From JADMIH01 sp035274425 (GTDB taxonomy: Bacteria > Chloroflexota > Chloroflexia > QHBQ01 > JADMIH01), in NCBI GenBank assembly GCA_035274425.1, contig DATEOC010000076.1, positions 1-64,000 of the forward strand: DNA of 64,000 nucleotides. Reading direction: 5' to 3'. This document shows, in pieces, positions 8,934 through 18,867 of the stretch. A model generated the notes under the pieces. The model was not told the origin of the DNA. It did not search any database and saw only the letters and a program-made list of their open reading frames with translations. A program made the translations under genes and the position numbers. How positions within the stretch are numbered: position 1 is the stretch's first letter; each line of letters opens with the position of its first letter.

Positions 8934-9074
8934 ATAGTGATTATATTAACGTAATGGGGGAGAGGTAATAGAGAAGGTTCGGAATTGAAGACAAACCTCG
9001 ATTTTGATGCGAATTTGTCGTTTATCCCCAATCCATTTTAGAGTGCATTTCTAAGCATGAGATGTAATCCATAA

Positions 9075-9094
9075 GGGCGGTTCGTGAACCGCCC
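9075..9094. terminator. Short GGGCGGTTC hairpin downstream of aceA
   Basis: 9-bp perfect arms (GGGCGGTTC-GT-GAACCGCCC), 26 bp beyond the aceA stop. It is also a member of the GTAGGGGCG-type palindromes (CCGCCCCTACGG). Confidence 0.5.
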
Positions 9095-9119
9095 CTACGG
9101 CGGGCTTTGAAATGCCCAA

Positions 9120-10394
<1,275 letters not shown>

Positions 10395-10407
10395 CGTATC
10401 CTCCTCT

Positions 10408-10452
10408 TTTCCTTCCTATTCTTCACCCTTAGGGTGAAGAATAGGAAGGAAA
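10408..10452. repeat. Perfect inverted repeat between aceB and aceA (22-bp arms)
   Basis: Arms 10408-10429 and 10431-10452 around a single base. It lies 14 bp upstream of the aceA start, so on the mRNA it is a leader hairpin directly before the aceA SD and might affect translation or stability. Confidence 0.85.
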
Positions 10453-10465
10453 CTTTATTTCTTGT

Positions 10466-10502
10466 TTCTTTTCATTCAACCCGAAGGGTTGAATGAAAAG
10501 AA
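10466..10502 (-). terminator. Hairpin 4 nt after the aceB stop
   Basis: 17-bp perfect arms with a 3-nt loop. On the minus strand it is followed by an A-rich, not T-rich, sequence, so it may be a partial terminator or a 3'-end stabiliser that sets the aceB/aceA ratio. Confidence 0.55.
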
Positions 10503-10506
10503 GGGC

Positions 10507-12111
10507 TTATAGCCATTCATATCCGGGTATCGTTAGAAACTCTATGAAATCGTCAGAGGTCGAGAGATTGATGAGCAACTGGCGTGCCGCGTCGTAGCGG
10601 CCTGAGTGGAGTGCTATAGGGCCGAGCGTGGCCTCGATCTTAGCCATCTCCTCAGCGAGCAGCTTCTGGAAGAGCTCCAGTGTGACTTTGCGCCCATCCT
10701 CCAGGCTGCCCTGGGGGTGATGCAGCCACTGCCATATCTGGGAGCGGCTGATTTCTGCGGTCGCGGCATCTTCCATCAGGTTGAAGATAGGGACCGCCCC
10801 CGACCCGCCAAACCAGGCCGCCATGTATTGCACCGCCACGTTGATGTTCAGACGCAGACCTCCCTCCGTAATAGTCCCTTCGGGCACAGACAGCAAGTCT
10901 GTGGCGGTAATTTGAACGTCGTCGCGCAGGCGGTCCACCTGGTTGGGTGTGGGCATAGCCTCGTCAAAAACCTCCAGGGCTATAGGCACCAATCCTGGGT
11001 GCGCCACCCAGGTGCCGTCGTGGCCGTCTCCCGCCTCGCGCAGCTTGTCGGCGCGTACCTGATCCATGGCGCGTTCGTTCTCCTCCTGCTTGTTCTTCAC
11101 CGGTATATAGGCCGACATGCCGCCCATCGCGTGCGCTCCTCGCTGGTGGCAGGTCTTTATCGCCAGGAGCGAGTAGGAGCGCATGAAGTGGGTGGTCATG
11201 GTCACTTGCGCACGGTCGGGGTATATGAAGCCGGGCAGGTTGCGGAACTTCTTGATGCAGCTGAATATGTAGTCCCACCGCCCGCAGTTTAGACCAGCCG
11301 AGTGCTCTCGCAGCTCGTACAGTATCTCGTCCATCTCGAAGGCCGCAAGTATCGTCTCGATCAGCACGGTGGCTTTGATGGTACCCTGGGGTATGCCGAG
11401 GAGGTCCTGCGCCATCACGAAAACGTCGTTCCACAGGCGCGCCTCCAGATGGCTCTCCATCTTGGGGAGGTAGAAGTATGGTCCTGTGCCACTATCGAGA
11501 AGGGCGCGTACGTTGTGGAAGAAGTAGAGGCCGAAGTCTAGAAGGCCGCCTGGGACTGGCTCACCGTCAATGAGCACGTGATTATCAACGAGGTGCCACC
11601 CCCGCGGACGGACCATGAGTACGGCTGTCCGCTCATTGAGAGCGTAGCTCTTCCCTTCGGGACTGGCGTATGTGATTGTGCGACTGACGGCATCTCGCAG
11701 GTTGATCTGCCCTCCAATTACATTTTCCCACGTCGGCGACAGGGAGTCCTCAAAATCGGCCATGAAGACCTTCGCGCCGGAATTGAGAGCGTTGATGACC
11801 ATTTTGCGGTCCCCGGCGGGTCCGGTGATCTCTACGCGGCGGTCCTGGAGGTCCGGGGGCGCAGGTGCGACGGTCCACTTACCCTGTCGTATGGAGGCAG
11901 TTTCTGGCAGGAAGTCGGGGAGATGACCCGAGTCAATCTCAGCCTGGCGCTCAATACGATGTTGTAGGAGGGTCTCGCGTGTGGGGTCGAACTCGCGTAC
12001 CAGGGTAGCGACGAACGCCAGCGCCTCCGGGGTAAGTATCTCAGCGTACTCCGGCGAGACTGAACCAGTAACTTCTATTGACCTATGCTGTGAAACCTGT
12101 TGAGTAGTCAT
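10507..12111 (-). CDS. aceB: Malate synthase A
   Basis: 534 residues. It condenses glyoxylate with acetyl-CoA to malate. Family motifs: VFMADFEDSLSPTWEN (acidic Mg site), VMVRPRGWHL (catalytic Arg), GPYFYLPKMESHLEAR, and the C-terminal helical domain with WQWLHHPQG. Its length is that of the A isoform, not the longer G isoform. AGGAG lies 9 nt upstream of the ATG. It is the middle gene of aceK-aceB-aceA. Confidence 0.97.
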   Translation of the reverse strand: MTTQQVSQHRSIEVTGSVSPEYAEILTPEALAFVATLVREFDPTRETLLQHRIERQAEIDSGHLPDFLPETASIRQGKWTVAPAPPDLQDRRVEITGPAGDRKMVINALNSGAKVFMADFEDSLSPTWENVIGGQINLRDAVSRTITYASPEGKSYALNERTAVLMVRPRGWHLVDNHVLIDGEPVPGGLLDFGLYFFHNVRALLDSGTGPYFYLPKMESHLEARLWNDVFVMAQDLLGIPQGTIKATVLIETILAAFEMDEILYELREHSAGLNCGRWDYIFSCIKKFRNLPGFIYPDRAQVTMTTHFMRSYSLLAIKTCHQRGAHAMGGMSAYIPVKNKQEENERAMDQVRADKLREAGDGHDGTWVAHPGLVPIALEVFDEAMPTPNQVDRLRDDVQITATDLLSVPEGTITEGGLRLNINVAVQYMAAWFGGSGAVPIFNLMEDAATAEISRSQIWQWLHHPQGSLEDGRKVTLELFQKLLAEEMAKIEATLGPIALHSGRYDAARQLLINLSTSDDFIEFLTIPGYEWL

Positions 12112-12159
12112 AGCCTATGGCTCCTATAATAACCCTGATGCGCCCCCTATGAGGACCAT

Positions 12160-13932
12160 TTACCCGCCATTTGTGTCATCCGGCACCAATCGCTTTTCAT
12201 CCTTGTACGGGAAAATATCGATCACCTCACCCGCACGGTGGCGGGCCTGCAAGTCGGCCCAGAAGGGTACATCGAATAGCTCGCTGTTCTCCTGAAAGAA
12301 AACATCTGCTAGAGGTTGAGGGAGACCCAGGAAAGTCTTTAGCTCCTCCGGGAAGACATCCATCTCGCCCACTGAGAACCAGGGATCGGCGTTCAGCTCA
12401 TCGTCATAGTCCGAAGATTCGGGCATCTTGCGGAAGGTGCAATCGGTGAGGAAACATAGCTCATCGTAGTCGTAAAAGACTACCCTGCCGTGCCGCGTTA
12501 CGCCGAAGTTCTTGAGGAGGATGTCTCCTGGGAATATATTCGTGAAGGCAAGCTCCTTGATGGTGCGACTATAATCGGCCACGACGTCGGTTGCGGCCTC
12601 GGTAGGCACCTGCTTGACGTACAGGTTGAGAGGCACCAGCCTGCGCTCCGTATACAGGTGCTTTATGATAACGGAATCGCCGTCTACAGAGACCGTTCTT
12701 GCCGCCACCCCCAACAGCTCTTCGAGCAGCTCCGGCGAAAAGCGCTCTTTGTCGAAGCGGAGGTGCTCAAACTCCTGAGCGTCTACCAGGCGTCCACAGC
12801 GGTCATGCCGGAAGACCATGTGGTAGTGGTCCATGACCTCCTTGCGCGTCGTAGTCTTCGGGTAATCGAAGGTGTCTTTGATAATCTTGAAGACCACATC
12901 GTAGGAGGGGAGGGTGAAAACCGTCATGACCATGCCGCGCTCCCCAGGCGCTATCACGAACTTGTCAGACGTGTTGGCAAGGTGGCGCATGAGGTCACGG
13001 TACAGCTCGGTCTTACCGTGCTTGTTGTAGCCGAGAGAGATGTAAATCTCGGCTATAGGCTTGAGCGGCATGAGCGACTTCAGGAAGAAGACGAGAGCGC
13101 GTGGCCTGTTCACCTCAACGAAGAAGTAAGAGCGGGCGAAGCTGAAGACGATGCTGATCTCGTTCTCAGTAAGCAATACCGCGTCGACCCACACACCTTC
13201 GTCGCTGTTGACGAGAGCAAGCACTAAAGGGCAAAAGCCTGAGGCAGTGCGGATGCGCCCCACCAGGTAAGCAACCTTACCCCTGTAAAAGATAGGTTGC
13301 GCCATCTCTATAGCCTTAATGCTATGGCCCGGACGGGTGTGTTGCAAATAGGCGTCAATCTCCTCAGCAGCGAGAGTAGCGCTTTGCTCCGGGTCGCGGT
13401 AGCCGCACTCAAATGGATATGCTTCCAGCACCTCCCGAAGCATGGTGCCGGTGCCATCTGCTTTGTTGAAGGTATTGTAAACGGCTTCCCCAACTGCGGG
13501 TGGGACCGACTCGAATTCGGAGCCATCGAAGGCTACTGAAGGGTCTATGCCTGCCGCAAGATCGGGGATGTTAGCGCGCATCGCTACCGAGTTATAGAAG
13601 CTCTGGGCGAGGTCGAAGTCATCCAGGTTGGATATGAGCCGCTTATAGGTCTCCTTCGCTGACGTCCACAATGCTTTGTCGGCGGCGCGCTCACCCAGCC
13701 CCTCGTCTATAAGGCGCAGGGCGTCGGCTACGTGGCTCTTGTAGAGGTCTAATCTCTGCTCGGCGTCCTCATGCAAGCCGTGCCAGTCACACTGCTCAAA
13801 TCGCTCTTTGGCGCGCCTGGTGATGACCTTGAACTCGGCGTGATAAGCATCGAATACGTGCTTGATGGTGCTCGCGGTGAGATGCGCGAAGGGACTATGC
13901 GCTTCGGCCATTGTGGGAGTGGATAGTGTCAT
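12160..13932 (-). CDS. aceK: Isocitrate dehydrogenase kinase/phosphatase
   Basis: 590 residues. AceK phosphorylates and dephosphorylates isocitrate dehydrogenase, which diverts isocitrate to the bypass. The nucleotide-binding region reads APGERGMVMTVFTLPSYDVV and is followed by the conserved Lys (FKIIKD). FYDYDELCFLTDC near the C-terminus carries catalytic Asp candidates. The N-terminal RFEQCDWHGLHED matches the family's helical domain. I use ATG at 13932; a TTG at 13962 overlaps the upstream stop by 8 nt, so translational coupling is possible. AceK is best known from Proteobacteria. Confidence 0.95.
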   Translation of the reverse strand: MTLSTPTMAEAHSPFAHLTASTIKHVFDAYHAEFKVITRRAKERFEQCDWHGLHEDAEQRLDLYKSHVADALRLIDEGLGERAADKALWTSAKETYKRLISNLDDFDLAQSFYNSVAMRANIPDLAAGIDPSVAFDGSEFESVPPAVGEAVYNTFNKADGTGTMLREVLEAYPFECGYRDPEQSATLAAEEIDAYLQHTRPGHSIKAIEMAQPIFYRGKVAYLVGRIRTASGFCPLVLALVNSDEGVWVDAVLLTENEISIVFSFARSYFFVEVNRPRALVFFLKSLMPLKPIAEIYISLGYNKHGKTELYRDLMRHLANTSDKFVIAPGERGMVMTVFTLPSYDVVFKIIKDTFDYPKTTTRKEVMDHYHMVFRHDRCGRLVDAQEFEHLRFDKERFSPELLEELLGVAARTVSVDGDSVIIKHLYTERRLVPLNLYVKQVPTEAATDVVADYSRTIKELAFTNIFPGDILLKNFGVTRHGRVVFYDYDELCFLTDCTFRKMPESSDYDDELNADPWFSVGEMDVFPEELKTFLGLPQPLADVFFQENSELFDVPFWADLQARHRAGEVIDIFPYKDEKRLVPDDTNGG

Positions 13933-13954
13933 GCGTACTTCTTCTGGCCGCCTG

Positions 13955-14506
13955 CTAGGCAAACAACTCGTCCACAGGCATCTCCCAGCCAGGCACGGCA
14001 GGCTCAGCCTCAGCCATTTCCCCTCGGCTGTAAGTGGTAGGCTCGTCTGGAGCGGAAGCCCGGTATACTCTCACAACATCTTCTGACAACAGGTCCACAT
14101 CCCACACCACAGACGTGCCTGCGGCGAAGTAGTCTGCGCGCTTTCGAGCCATCTGGCGCTCGGCGTCAGGACCGTAGTCATTCTCACTGCGCACCTCAGC
14201 TGCAAAGACGGGTGCGCCTTCGAGGAACTTCATGCCGCTAGGCTGACCAGTGTAGAAGGCGGCATCTGGACTGAAGGATTTCCGCCTGGGAAGATAGACA
14301 TGGAAGCCTACGTTATCGCCAAAAGCAAAACCTGATCTGGTGGCTCGCTCGTAATTGCGCAGGCTTGAATATATTGCCCCAGCTGCTCGGCTGGGCAAGA
14401 ATCCGGAGGCGGCCATAAGCACTATCTCCCCGTCAACGATTTCAGCCTTTCCATCCTCAGGTATGTGGTACAGGTCTTCGATTGTGGCTTCGGTCTTGGT
14501 CTTCAT
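13955..14506 (-). CDS. Uma2-family (DUF820) putative endonuclease
   Basis: 183 residues with the PD-(D/E)xK-like order of Uma2 proteins: EIVDGEIVLM, SPDAAFYTG, FAAEVRSEND, then RKRADYFAAGTSVVWDVD. Family members are thought to be restriction-endonuclease-fold proteins of unknown role, abundant in Cyanobacteria and Chloroflexota. The start is ATG 14506 (GAGGG 5 nt upstream). A longer frame to 14542 would run through a palindromic repeat and is not used. It is first in a unit with aceK-aceB-aceA; the co-transcription looks accidental. Confidence 0.8.
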   Translation of the reverse strand: MKTKTEATIEDLYHIPEDGKAEIVDGEIVLMAASGFLPSRAAGAIYSSLRNYERATRSGFAFGDNVGFHVYLPRRKSFSPDAAFYTGQPSGMKFLEGAPVFAAEVRSENDYGPDAERQMARKRADYFAAGTSVVWDVDLLSEDVVRVYRASAPDEPTTYSRGEMAEAEPAVPGWEMPVDELFA

Positions 14507-14535
14507 AATTGCCCTCGACGTACAGATTGCCCGTA

Positions 14536-14557
14536 GGGGCATGGCGCGCCATGCCCC
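14536..14557. repeat. Perfect 22-bp palindrome GGGGCATGGC...
   Basis: Self-complementary across its whole length and preceded by CCGTA. A member of the GTAGGGGC palindrome family. It sits in the leader of the Uma2-aceK transcript. Confidence 0.8.
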
Positions 14558-14578
14558 TCACCTCGTTATCTTACTCCA

Positions 14579-14587
14579 ATTATAGCA
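14579..14587 (-). promoter_or_regulatory. Extended -10 promoter for Uma2-aceK-aceB-aceA
   Basis: On the minus strand TGC-TATAAT (-10 at 14584-14579), immediately after the sdhB terminator hairpin. No good -35 is present, which is compatible with an extended -10 promoter. Confidence 0.45.
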
Positions 14588-14613
14588 CGGCCTGGGTGTG
14601 CGAACCCAGGCCG
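14588..14613 (-). terminator. sdhB terminator hairpin
   Basis: 10-bp perfect arms CGGCCTGGGT / ACCCAGGCCG with a 6-nt loop, 30 bp after the sdhB stop. Confidence 0.65.
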
Positions 14614-14642
14614 AATAACGCTGCTCACAGTGGAGGTAAAAG

Positions 14643-15701
14643 TTATCTACCGGTATTGTTACCATCCGTTTCATCTTCACTCAAGACTCTGGAGCGCCTC
14701 GCTGCCCTGGCGATGTTCGGGTTGGTGGAGTCGAAGATAATATCATCTTTCACTACCAGAGGGCCGGTCTGGTCTCGCAGACCGAGGCGAGGAGCAGTCA
14801 CAGGCTCTTCTACAAAAGCAGCAGGTTCTTCAAGTCTCATGCCTGGATCGGGCTGTTTCTTCTGCCCTCTGCTTAGCTTGCGGGCCGCCCACATGAGCGG
14901 GTCGAAGTAGATGTCGGCTACGCGCTCCTTCAAGGGGATAATACCGTTGTCGGTCAGGTTGATATGCTCAGGGCATACTTCGGAGCAGCACTTGGTGATG
15001 TTGCAGAAACCAACACCCGCCTCCTCACGTATCCTCTGGCGGCGGTCCAGGCTATCGTAGGGGTGCATGTCGAGGTTGGCGAGCTTGATGAGCTGGCGCG
15101 GGCCATAAAAAGCGTCCTTACGGTTGTGGTCGCGCAGGATGTGGCACACGTCCTGGCAGAGGAAGCACTCGATGCATTTACGAAACTCCTGGATGCGGTC
15201 CACATCTATCTGTTGCATAACGAGCGGCCTGGGAGCGTCGGCTGCGGGCGTGAAGGGGGTAATCTTCGCTGACACGCGGTAATTCCACGATACGTCGGTC
15301 ACAAGGTCTTTGATGATGGGGAAGGACTTGATCGGGTGGACCAGGATAGGCGTTGAGCCGTCAGTGTAGTCGCGGACGCGGGCCTTGCACAGTAGGCGAG
15401 GCTGACCGTTGATCTCGGCGCTACACGAGCCGCACTTGCCCGCCTTGCAGTTCCACCGGCACGAAAGGGTGCTGTCGTTATGGGCCTGGATGTGATGTAT
15501 GGCGTCGAGGACCACCATGCCTGGGAAGGTAGGCACTTCGTAGTCGGTCTCGGTGCCACCCTCGGCGTCGCCCCGGAATACGCGCAGGGTCACGCTTGCC
15601 CCAACCGAGGAACGCGGACGCTTCGCTTCGTCCTTGTCCTCGAAGGCGGCCTCCCTGTCCATGGGCATAGTTCCGAGTTTACCTTCTGTTTCGGTGGTCA
15701 T
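14643..15701 (-). CDS. sdhB: Succinate dehydrogenase/fumarate reductase iron-sulfur subunit
   Basis: 352 residues. It carries electrons from the flavoprotein to quinone. The [2Fe-2S] ligands are C81, C85 or C90, C93 and C105 (CRWNCKAGKCGSC...C); the C-terminal clusters use CIECFLCQDVCH and CNITKCCSEVCPEHI. Longer than usual because of a hydrophilic N-terminal 35 residues and a C-terminal tail of about 70. Start ATG 15701 has GAGGAG 6 nt upstream. It is separated from sdhA by two small genes. Confidence 0.95.
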   Translation of the reverse strand: MTTETEGKLGTMPMDREAAFEDKDEAKRPRSSVGASVTLRVFRGDAEGGTETDYEVPTFPGMVVLDAIHHIQAHNDSTLSCRWNCKAGKCGSCSAEINGQPRLLCKARVRDYTDGSTPILVHPIKSFPIIKDLVTDVSWNYRVSAKITPFTPAADAPRPLVMQQIDVDRIQEFRKCIECFLCQDVCHILRDHNRKDAFYGPRQLIKLANLDMHPYDSLDRRQRIREEAGVGFCNITKCCSEVCPEHINLTDNGIIPLKERVADIYFDPLMWAARKLSRGQKKQPDPGMRLEEPAAFVEEPVTAPRLGLRDQTGPLVVKDDIIFDSTNPNIARAARRSRVLSEDETDGNNTGR

Positions 15702-15833
15702 TTTACGCTCCTCATCGCACTTGAGAGATTGGCTTTTCCTATCCAAAGGAATAGGATTTCACAACTAAAAAGGATTCCGATAGCTGCGTGCGGTTGAATG
15801 GTGTTTCGTGTGGGCTTTAACTATCAGCCGTAT

Positions 15834-16220
15834 CTATACGCGCCGGTACTCACCCCATGTCAAGCGCGGACCATCGAAGAATAGCGGTACGAAGTTCAGA
15901 ATGTTACGCCCAAGGACGCCCCACTCCTGGTCAATGGGCAAATAGTCCCCACGGAAAGTCCGGCCAAGAAAGAGGAGTTCCAGATATACGGCCTGGGCAA
16001 ATTGCGCGCTCCCATCGAAACCCGTCATGCGGAAATTCATCTCTGAGATCGATTCTAGCGCCAACCGTGTTATTGCCTCTTGAGGGATAAGCGTAGCATC
16101 TGCCCCAGAATCAAGCAACATAGGAACATCTTCCAACACTGCGCCAGTATCGCGATTACGTAGCGTGACTAGCGCAACTGGAGCGGGCGGAGTGAATCCG
16201 ACTGCCTCATATGCCGGCAC
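15834..16220 (-). CDS. Retropepsin-like aspartic protease domain protein
   Basis: 128 residues. The core is DVPMLLDSGADATLIPQEA near residues 31-49: the D-S-G triad of retroviral-type aspartyl proteases, with hydrophobic strands before it. FRGDYLPIDQEWGVLGRNIL resembles the second half of the fold. GTG start at 16220, with GAGGAA 7 nt upstream, overlapping the preceding gene by 14 nt, so the two are coupled. Such small retropepsin/antitoxin-like pairs recur in Cyanobacteria and Chloroflexota; their role is not known to me. Confidence 0.7.
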   Translation of the reverse strand: MPAYEAVGFTPPAPVALVTLRNRDTGAVLEDVPMLLDSGADATLIPQEAITRLALESISEMNFRMTGFDGSAQFAQAVYLELLFLGRTFRGDYLPIDQEWGVLGRNILNFVPLFFDGPRLTWGEYRRV

Positions 16221-16437
16221 TAGGTGTTTCCTCTATCATCTCCATTCTTAGTGCTGCTGCCTGTTCTGGATCAACTAGGCGTGGGCTGTATATATGAACG
16301 GTACGTTCAAGCTGAATCTCCTCAACTTGAACATCCGGCACAACTACGTATACCCGCGTCTTGTCTGGCAGACGGACATCTCCCTCCAGCTTAATCTGGC
16401 CGTTATCTACAATCCCTTCTATAGTCATGACACTCAT
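16207..16437 (-). CDS. Small antitoxin-like protein paired with the retropepsin
   Basis: 76 residues. It begins MSVMTIEGIVDNGQIKLEGDV, LPDKTRVYVVVPD, a pattern like DUF104/AbrB-like antitoxins (TIxGxVxNGxIxLxxxxxLPxGxxVxVxx). The start is ATG 16437, 7 nt after GGAGG. It overlaps the protease gene by 14 nt. Antitoxin function is inferred from shape and pairing only. Confidence 0.6.
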   Translation of the reverse strand: MSVMTIEGIVDNGQIKLEGDVRLPDKTRVYVVVPDVQVEEIQLERTVHIYSPRLVDPEQAAALRMEMIEETPSAGI

Positions 16438-16472
16438 AGCGGCACCTCCAAGCACTATATTATACCGCGGTG

Positions 16473-18272
16473 TTACTTCTTCTCCTCAAACAGCTTCGCC
16501 AGTTCCTCCGGCATCTCCGGCACAGGGCGTGTTGAAATCCGCACGCTACCATCTTCGGCTTTGGCGGCGATAAGGTTCTTCTTGGCCCATTCGGGGTCGG
16601 GGTCGGGGTAATCGGTACGCCACTGCGCGCCCCGGCTCTCACGACGCTCGATAGCGCAGCGTACGATTATCTCCGACACCTTCAGCATGTTCTTGATGTC
16701 GCGGGCGGTATGCCAGCCGGGGTTGTAGAGGCGCGTGCCTTCGACGTACAGGTTCCTGGCGCGCTCCTGCAATTCCAGGACGTTTTGGAGACACCTTGTC
16801 AGGCCCTCCTCGGTGCGGGCAATCATCGCGTCCGCTTGCATGACGGCCTGTAGCTCCTGGGTGAGCAGGTAGGGGTTCTCGGTTCCAGGCGATTCGAAGG
16901 GGGCCAGCAGACTCGCGGCCTCTTCCCGAATCTCGGCTTCATCGATAGCGCCATGCCCGATTGATTTGGCGCGCTCAGCCGCCGCCTCGCCTGCGCGCTT
17001 GCCGAATACGAGGATGTCGCACAGCGCGTTGCCGCCCAATCTGTTCGCGCCATGCACGCCCGCCGAAGTCTCGCCCGCGGCGTAGAGGCCTGGGATTGTA
17101 GTTTCAGCCGTTTCCGGCTCGGCCTGCACGCCACCCATTGTGTAGTGGATGGTGGGGTATATCTCCATTGGCTCTTTGGTGATGTCAATGTCGCCGAGCG
17201 CGTGAAACTGTTCGTACATGCTGGGCAGCTTGCGCTTGATGAAGTCGGCACCTCGGTGCGTCACGTCAAGGTGGACGCCGCCATGCTCGGTGCCGTTGCC
17301 CGCCTGCACCTCACGATAGATGGCACGCGCCACCACGTCACGGGGGAGCAATTCTGGAGGTGGGCGGTTGTTATCCTTGTCCGTGAGCCAGCGAGCAGCT
17401 TCCTCCTCGCTCTCCGCGAACTTGCCCTTGTAGAGCGCAGTCATATATTTCGGGTTGAACATAAAGCGCTCGCCCTTGCCATTTCGCAATACGCCACCCT
17501 CGCCTCGCACGCCCTCGGTGACGAGTATACCGCGCACGCCTGGGGGCCACACCATACCTGTAGGGTGGAACTGTACCATCTCCATACCAAGCAGATCAGC
17601 ACCCGCCTCGTAACCCAATATCGCGCCATCGCCCGTCGACTCCCAGGAGTTGGACGTGACCTTATACATCCTGCCCCAACCGCCCGTCGCCAGCACCACC
17701 GCCTTCGCTTTGATGACGAAGAAGCGGCCCGTCTCTCGATAATATCCAAACGCGCCTACCACACGGTCGCCGTCCTTGAGCAGACGTGTGATGGTGGTCT
17801 CCATGTAGCACTTCATACCTAAAGAGACCGCTTTATCCTGGACGGTGCGTATCAATTCGAGGCCGGTGCGGTCACCCACGTGGTTGAGGCGGCGGTATGT
17901 GTGACCGCCGAACGGACGCTGCATGATAAGGCCTTCGGGCGTGCGGTCGAACACCGCGCCCCACTGCTCTAGCTCAAGCACGCGCTCCGGGGCTTCTTTC
18001 GCCAGGATTTCGACGGTGCGCCAGTTGTTGAGGAACTGGCCCCCCTTCATGGTGTCCATGAAGTGGACCTGCCAGGAGTCCTTCTTGTCGAGGTTAGCCA
18101 GTGCGCCCGCGATGCCCCCCTCGGCCATGACGGTGTGCGCCTTGCCTAGCAGCGACTTGCAGACAACGCCTACGCTGAGGCCAGCCTGCGCCACCGCGAT
18201 AGCAGCCCGCAGCCCCGCGCCCCCCGCGCCGATTATGAGGACATCATGTTCGATTGTTTCATATGATTCCAT
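16473..18272 (-). CDS. sdhA: Succinate dehydrogenase/fumarate reductase flavoprotein subunit
   Basis: 599 residues. It oxidises succinate to fumarate with covalent FAD. FAD motif VLIIGAGGAGLRAA (11-24), flavinylation site His46 in AHTVMAEGG, substrate motifs HPTGM and GGVQ, and the GGNALCDILVFGKRAG motif before the helical domain. Starts 4-5 nt after AGGGGC. It is upstream of sdhB in transcription order, with an SRPBCC gene and the putative anchor gene further upstream. Confidence 0.96.
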   Translation of the reverse strand: MESYETIEHDVLIIGAGGAGLRAAIAVAQAGLSVGVVCKSLLGKAHTVMAEGGIAGALANLDKKDSWQVHFMDTMKGGQFLNNWRTVEILAKEAPERVLELEQWGAVFDRTPEGLIMQRPFGGHTYRRLNHVGDRTGLELIRTVQDKAVSLGMKCYMETTITRLLKDGDRVVGAFGYYRETGRFFVIKAKAVVLATGGWGRMYKVTSNSWESTGDGAILGYEAGADLLGMEMVQFHPTGMVWPPGVRGILVTEGVRGEGGVLRNGKGERFMFNPKYMTALYKGKFAESEEEAARWLTDKDNNRPPPELLPRDVVARAIYREVQAGNGTEHGGVHLDVTHRGADFIKRKLPSMYEQFHALGDIDITKEPMEIYPTIHYTMGGVQAEPETAETTIPGLYAAGETSAGVHGANRLGGNALCDILVFGKRAGEAAAERAKSIGHGAIDEAEIREEAASLLAPFESPGTENPYLLTQELQAVMQADAMIARTEEGLTRCLQNVLELQERARNLYVEGTRLYNPGWHTARDIKNMLKVSEIIVRCAIERRESRGAQWRTDYPDPDPEWAKKNLIAAKAEDGSVRISTRPVPEMPEELAKLFEEKK

Positions 18273-18365
18273 AAATGCCCCTGTCTAAAGTATTCTCTTA
18301 GATTACGCGTCATACACCGGTTCCCATTTGAGGAGAGCAGTGCATACTCGAAAGCCAACTGTGCA

Positions 18366-18803
18366 TCAGGAACGAGTTTCGAGCAACTGTTTGATTTTCG
18401 CGAAGTTTGCTTTCATTTGTTTCTCGACGCTGCGGGCGAAAAGAGGCTCTGCCAGCTTAAAGAGGCCTGTTGTCTCAAATTCAGCCCTATCAGTGACCCT
18501 TGTACTACCATCCACTGGCTCAAAGGTATAACTGGCACGTACCCGTACCGGGCCTGAATTACTCTTAAGCCCAAATTTCCTGTCAGGTTCATATTCAGTC
18601 ACTTCGTAAGTAGTCTCGACCCGCCTTCCCATAACCTTGCGCACATCGGAGAGTTCTGCGCCAATTGCGAGCGGCCCTGGCGAAATCTGCTTCGATTCCA
18701 AAACCCCCGGTTCCCATTGTGAGTTATTCGCAAAATCAGAAAGGAAGCGGAAGACCTCAGCAACGGGTCTGTTGGTTAGTTCGGTATGTTCAAATCGCCT
18801 CAT
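18366..18803 (-). CDS. SRPBCC (START-like) superfamily protein
   Basis: 145 residues. The typical polyketide-cyclase/START start is RRFEHTELTNRPVAEVFRFL, with strand repeats YEVTEYEPDRKFGLK and VRASYTFEPVDGSTRVTDRA, and a long C-terminal helix. It would bind a hydrophobic ligand; no specific role can be assigned. It lies between the sdh anchor and sdhA on the same strand, as if inserted in the operon. Confidence 0.7.
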   Translation of the reverse strand: MRRFEHTELTNRPVAEVFRFLSDFANNSQWEPGVLESKQISPGPLAIGAELSDVRKVMGRRVETTYEVTEYEPDRKFGLKSNSGPVRVRASYTFEPVDGSTRVTDRAEFETTGLFKLAEPLFARSVEKQMKANFAKIKQLLETRS

Positions 18804-18867
18804 AGAATTAACCCTACTGTTCGCTACAGATGACAGTCGTCGGGGCGTACTTGGTCATGGGTTGGCC

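Noticed and set aside
14507..14542. Uma2 gene start at 14542
   Set aside because: The additional residues fall in the GGGGCATGGC palindrome; ATG 14506 has an SD.
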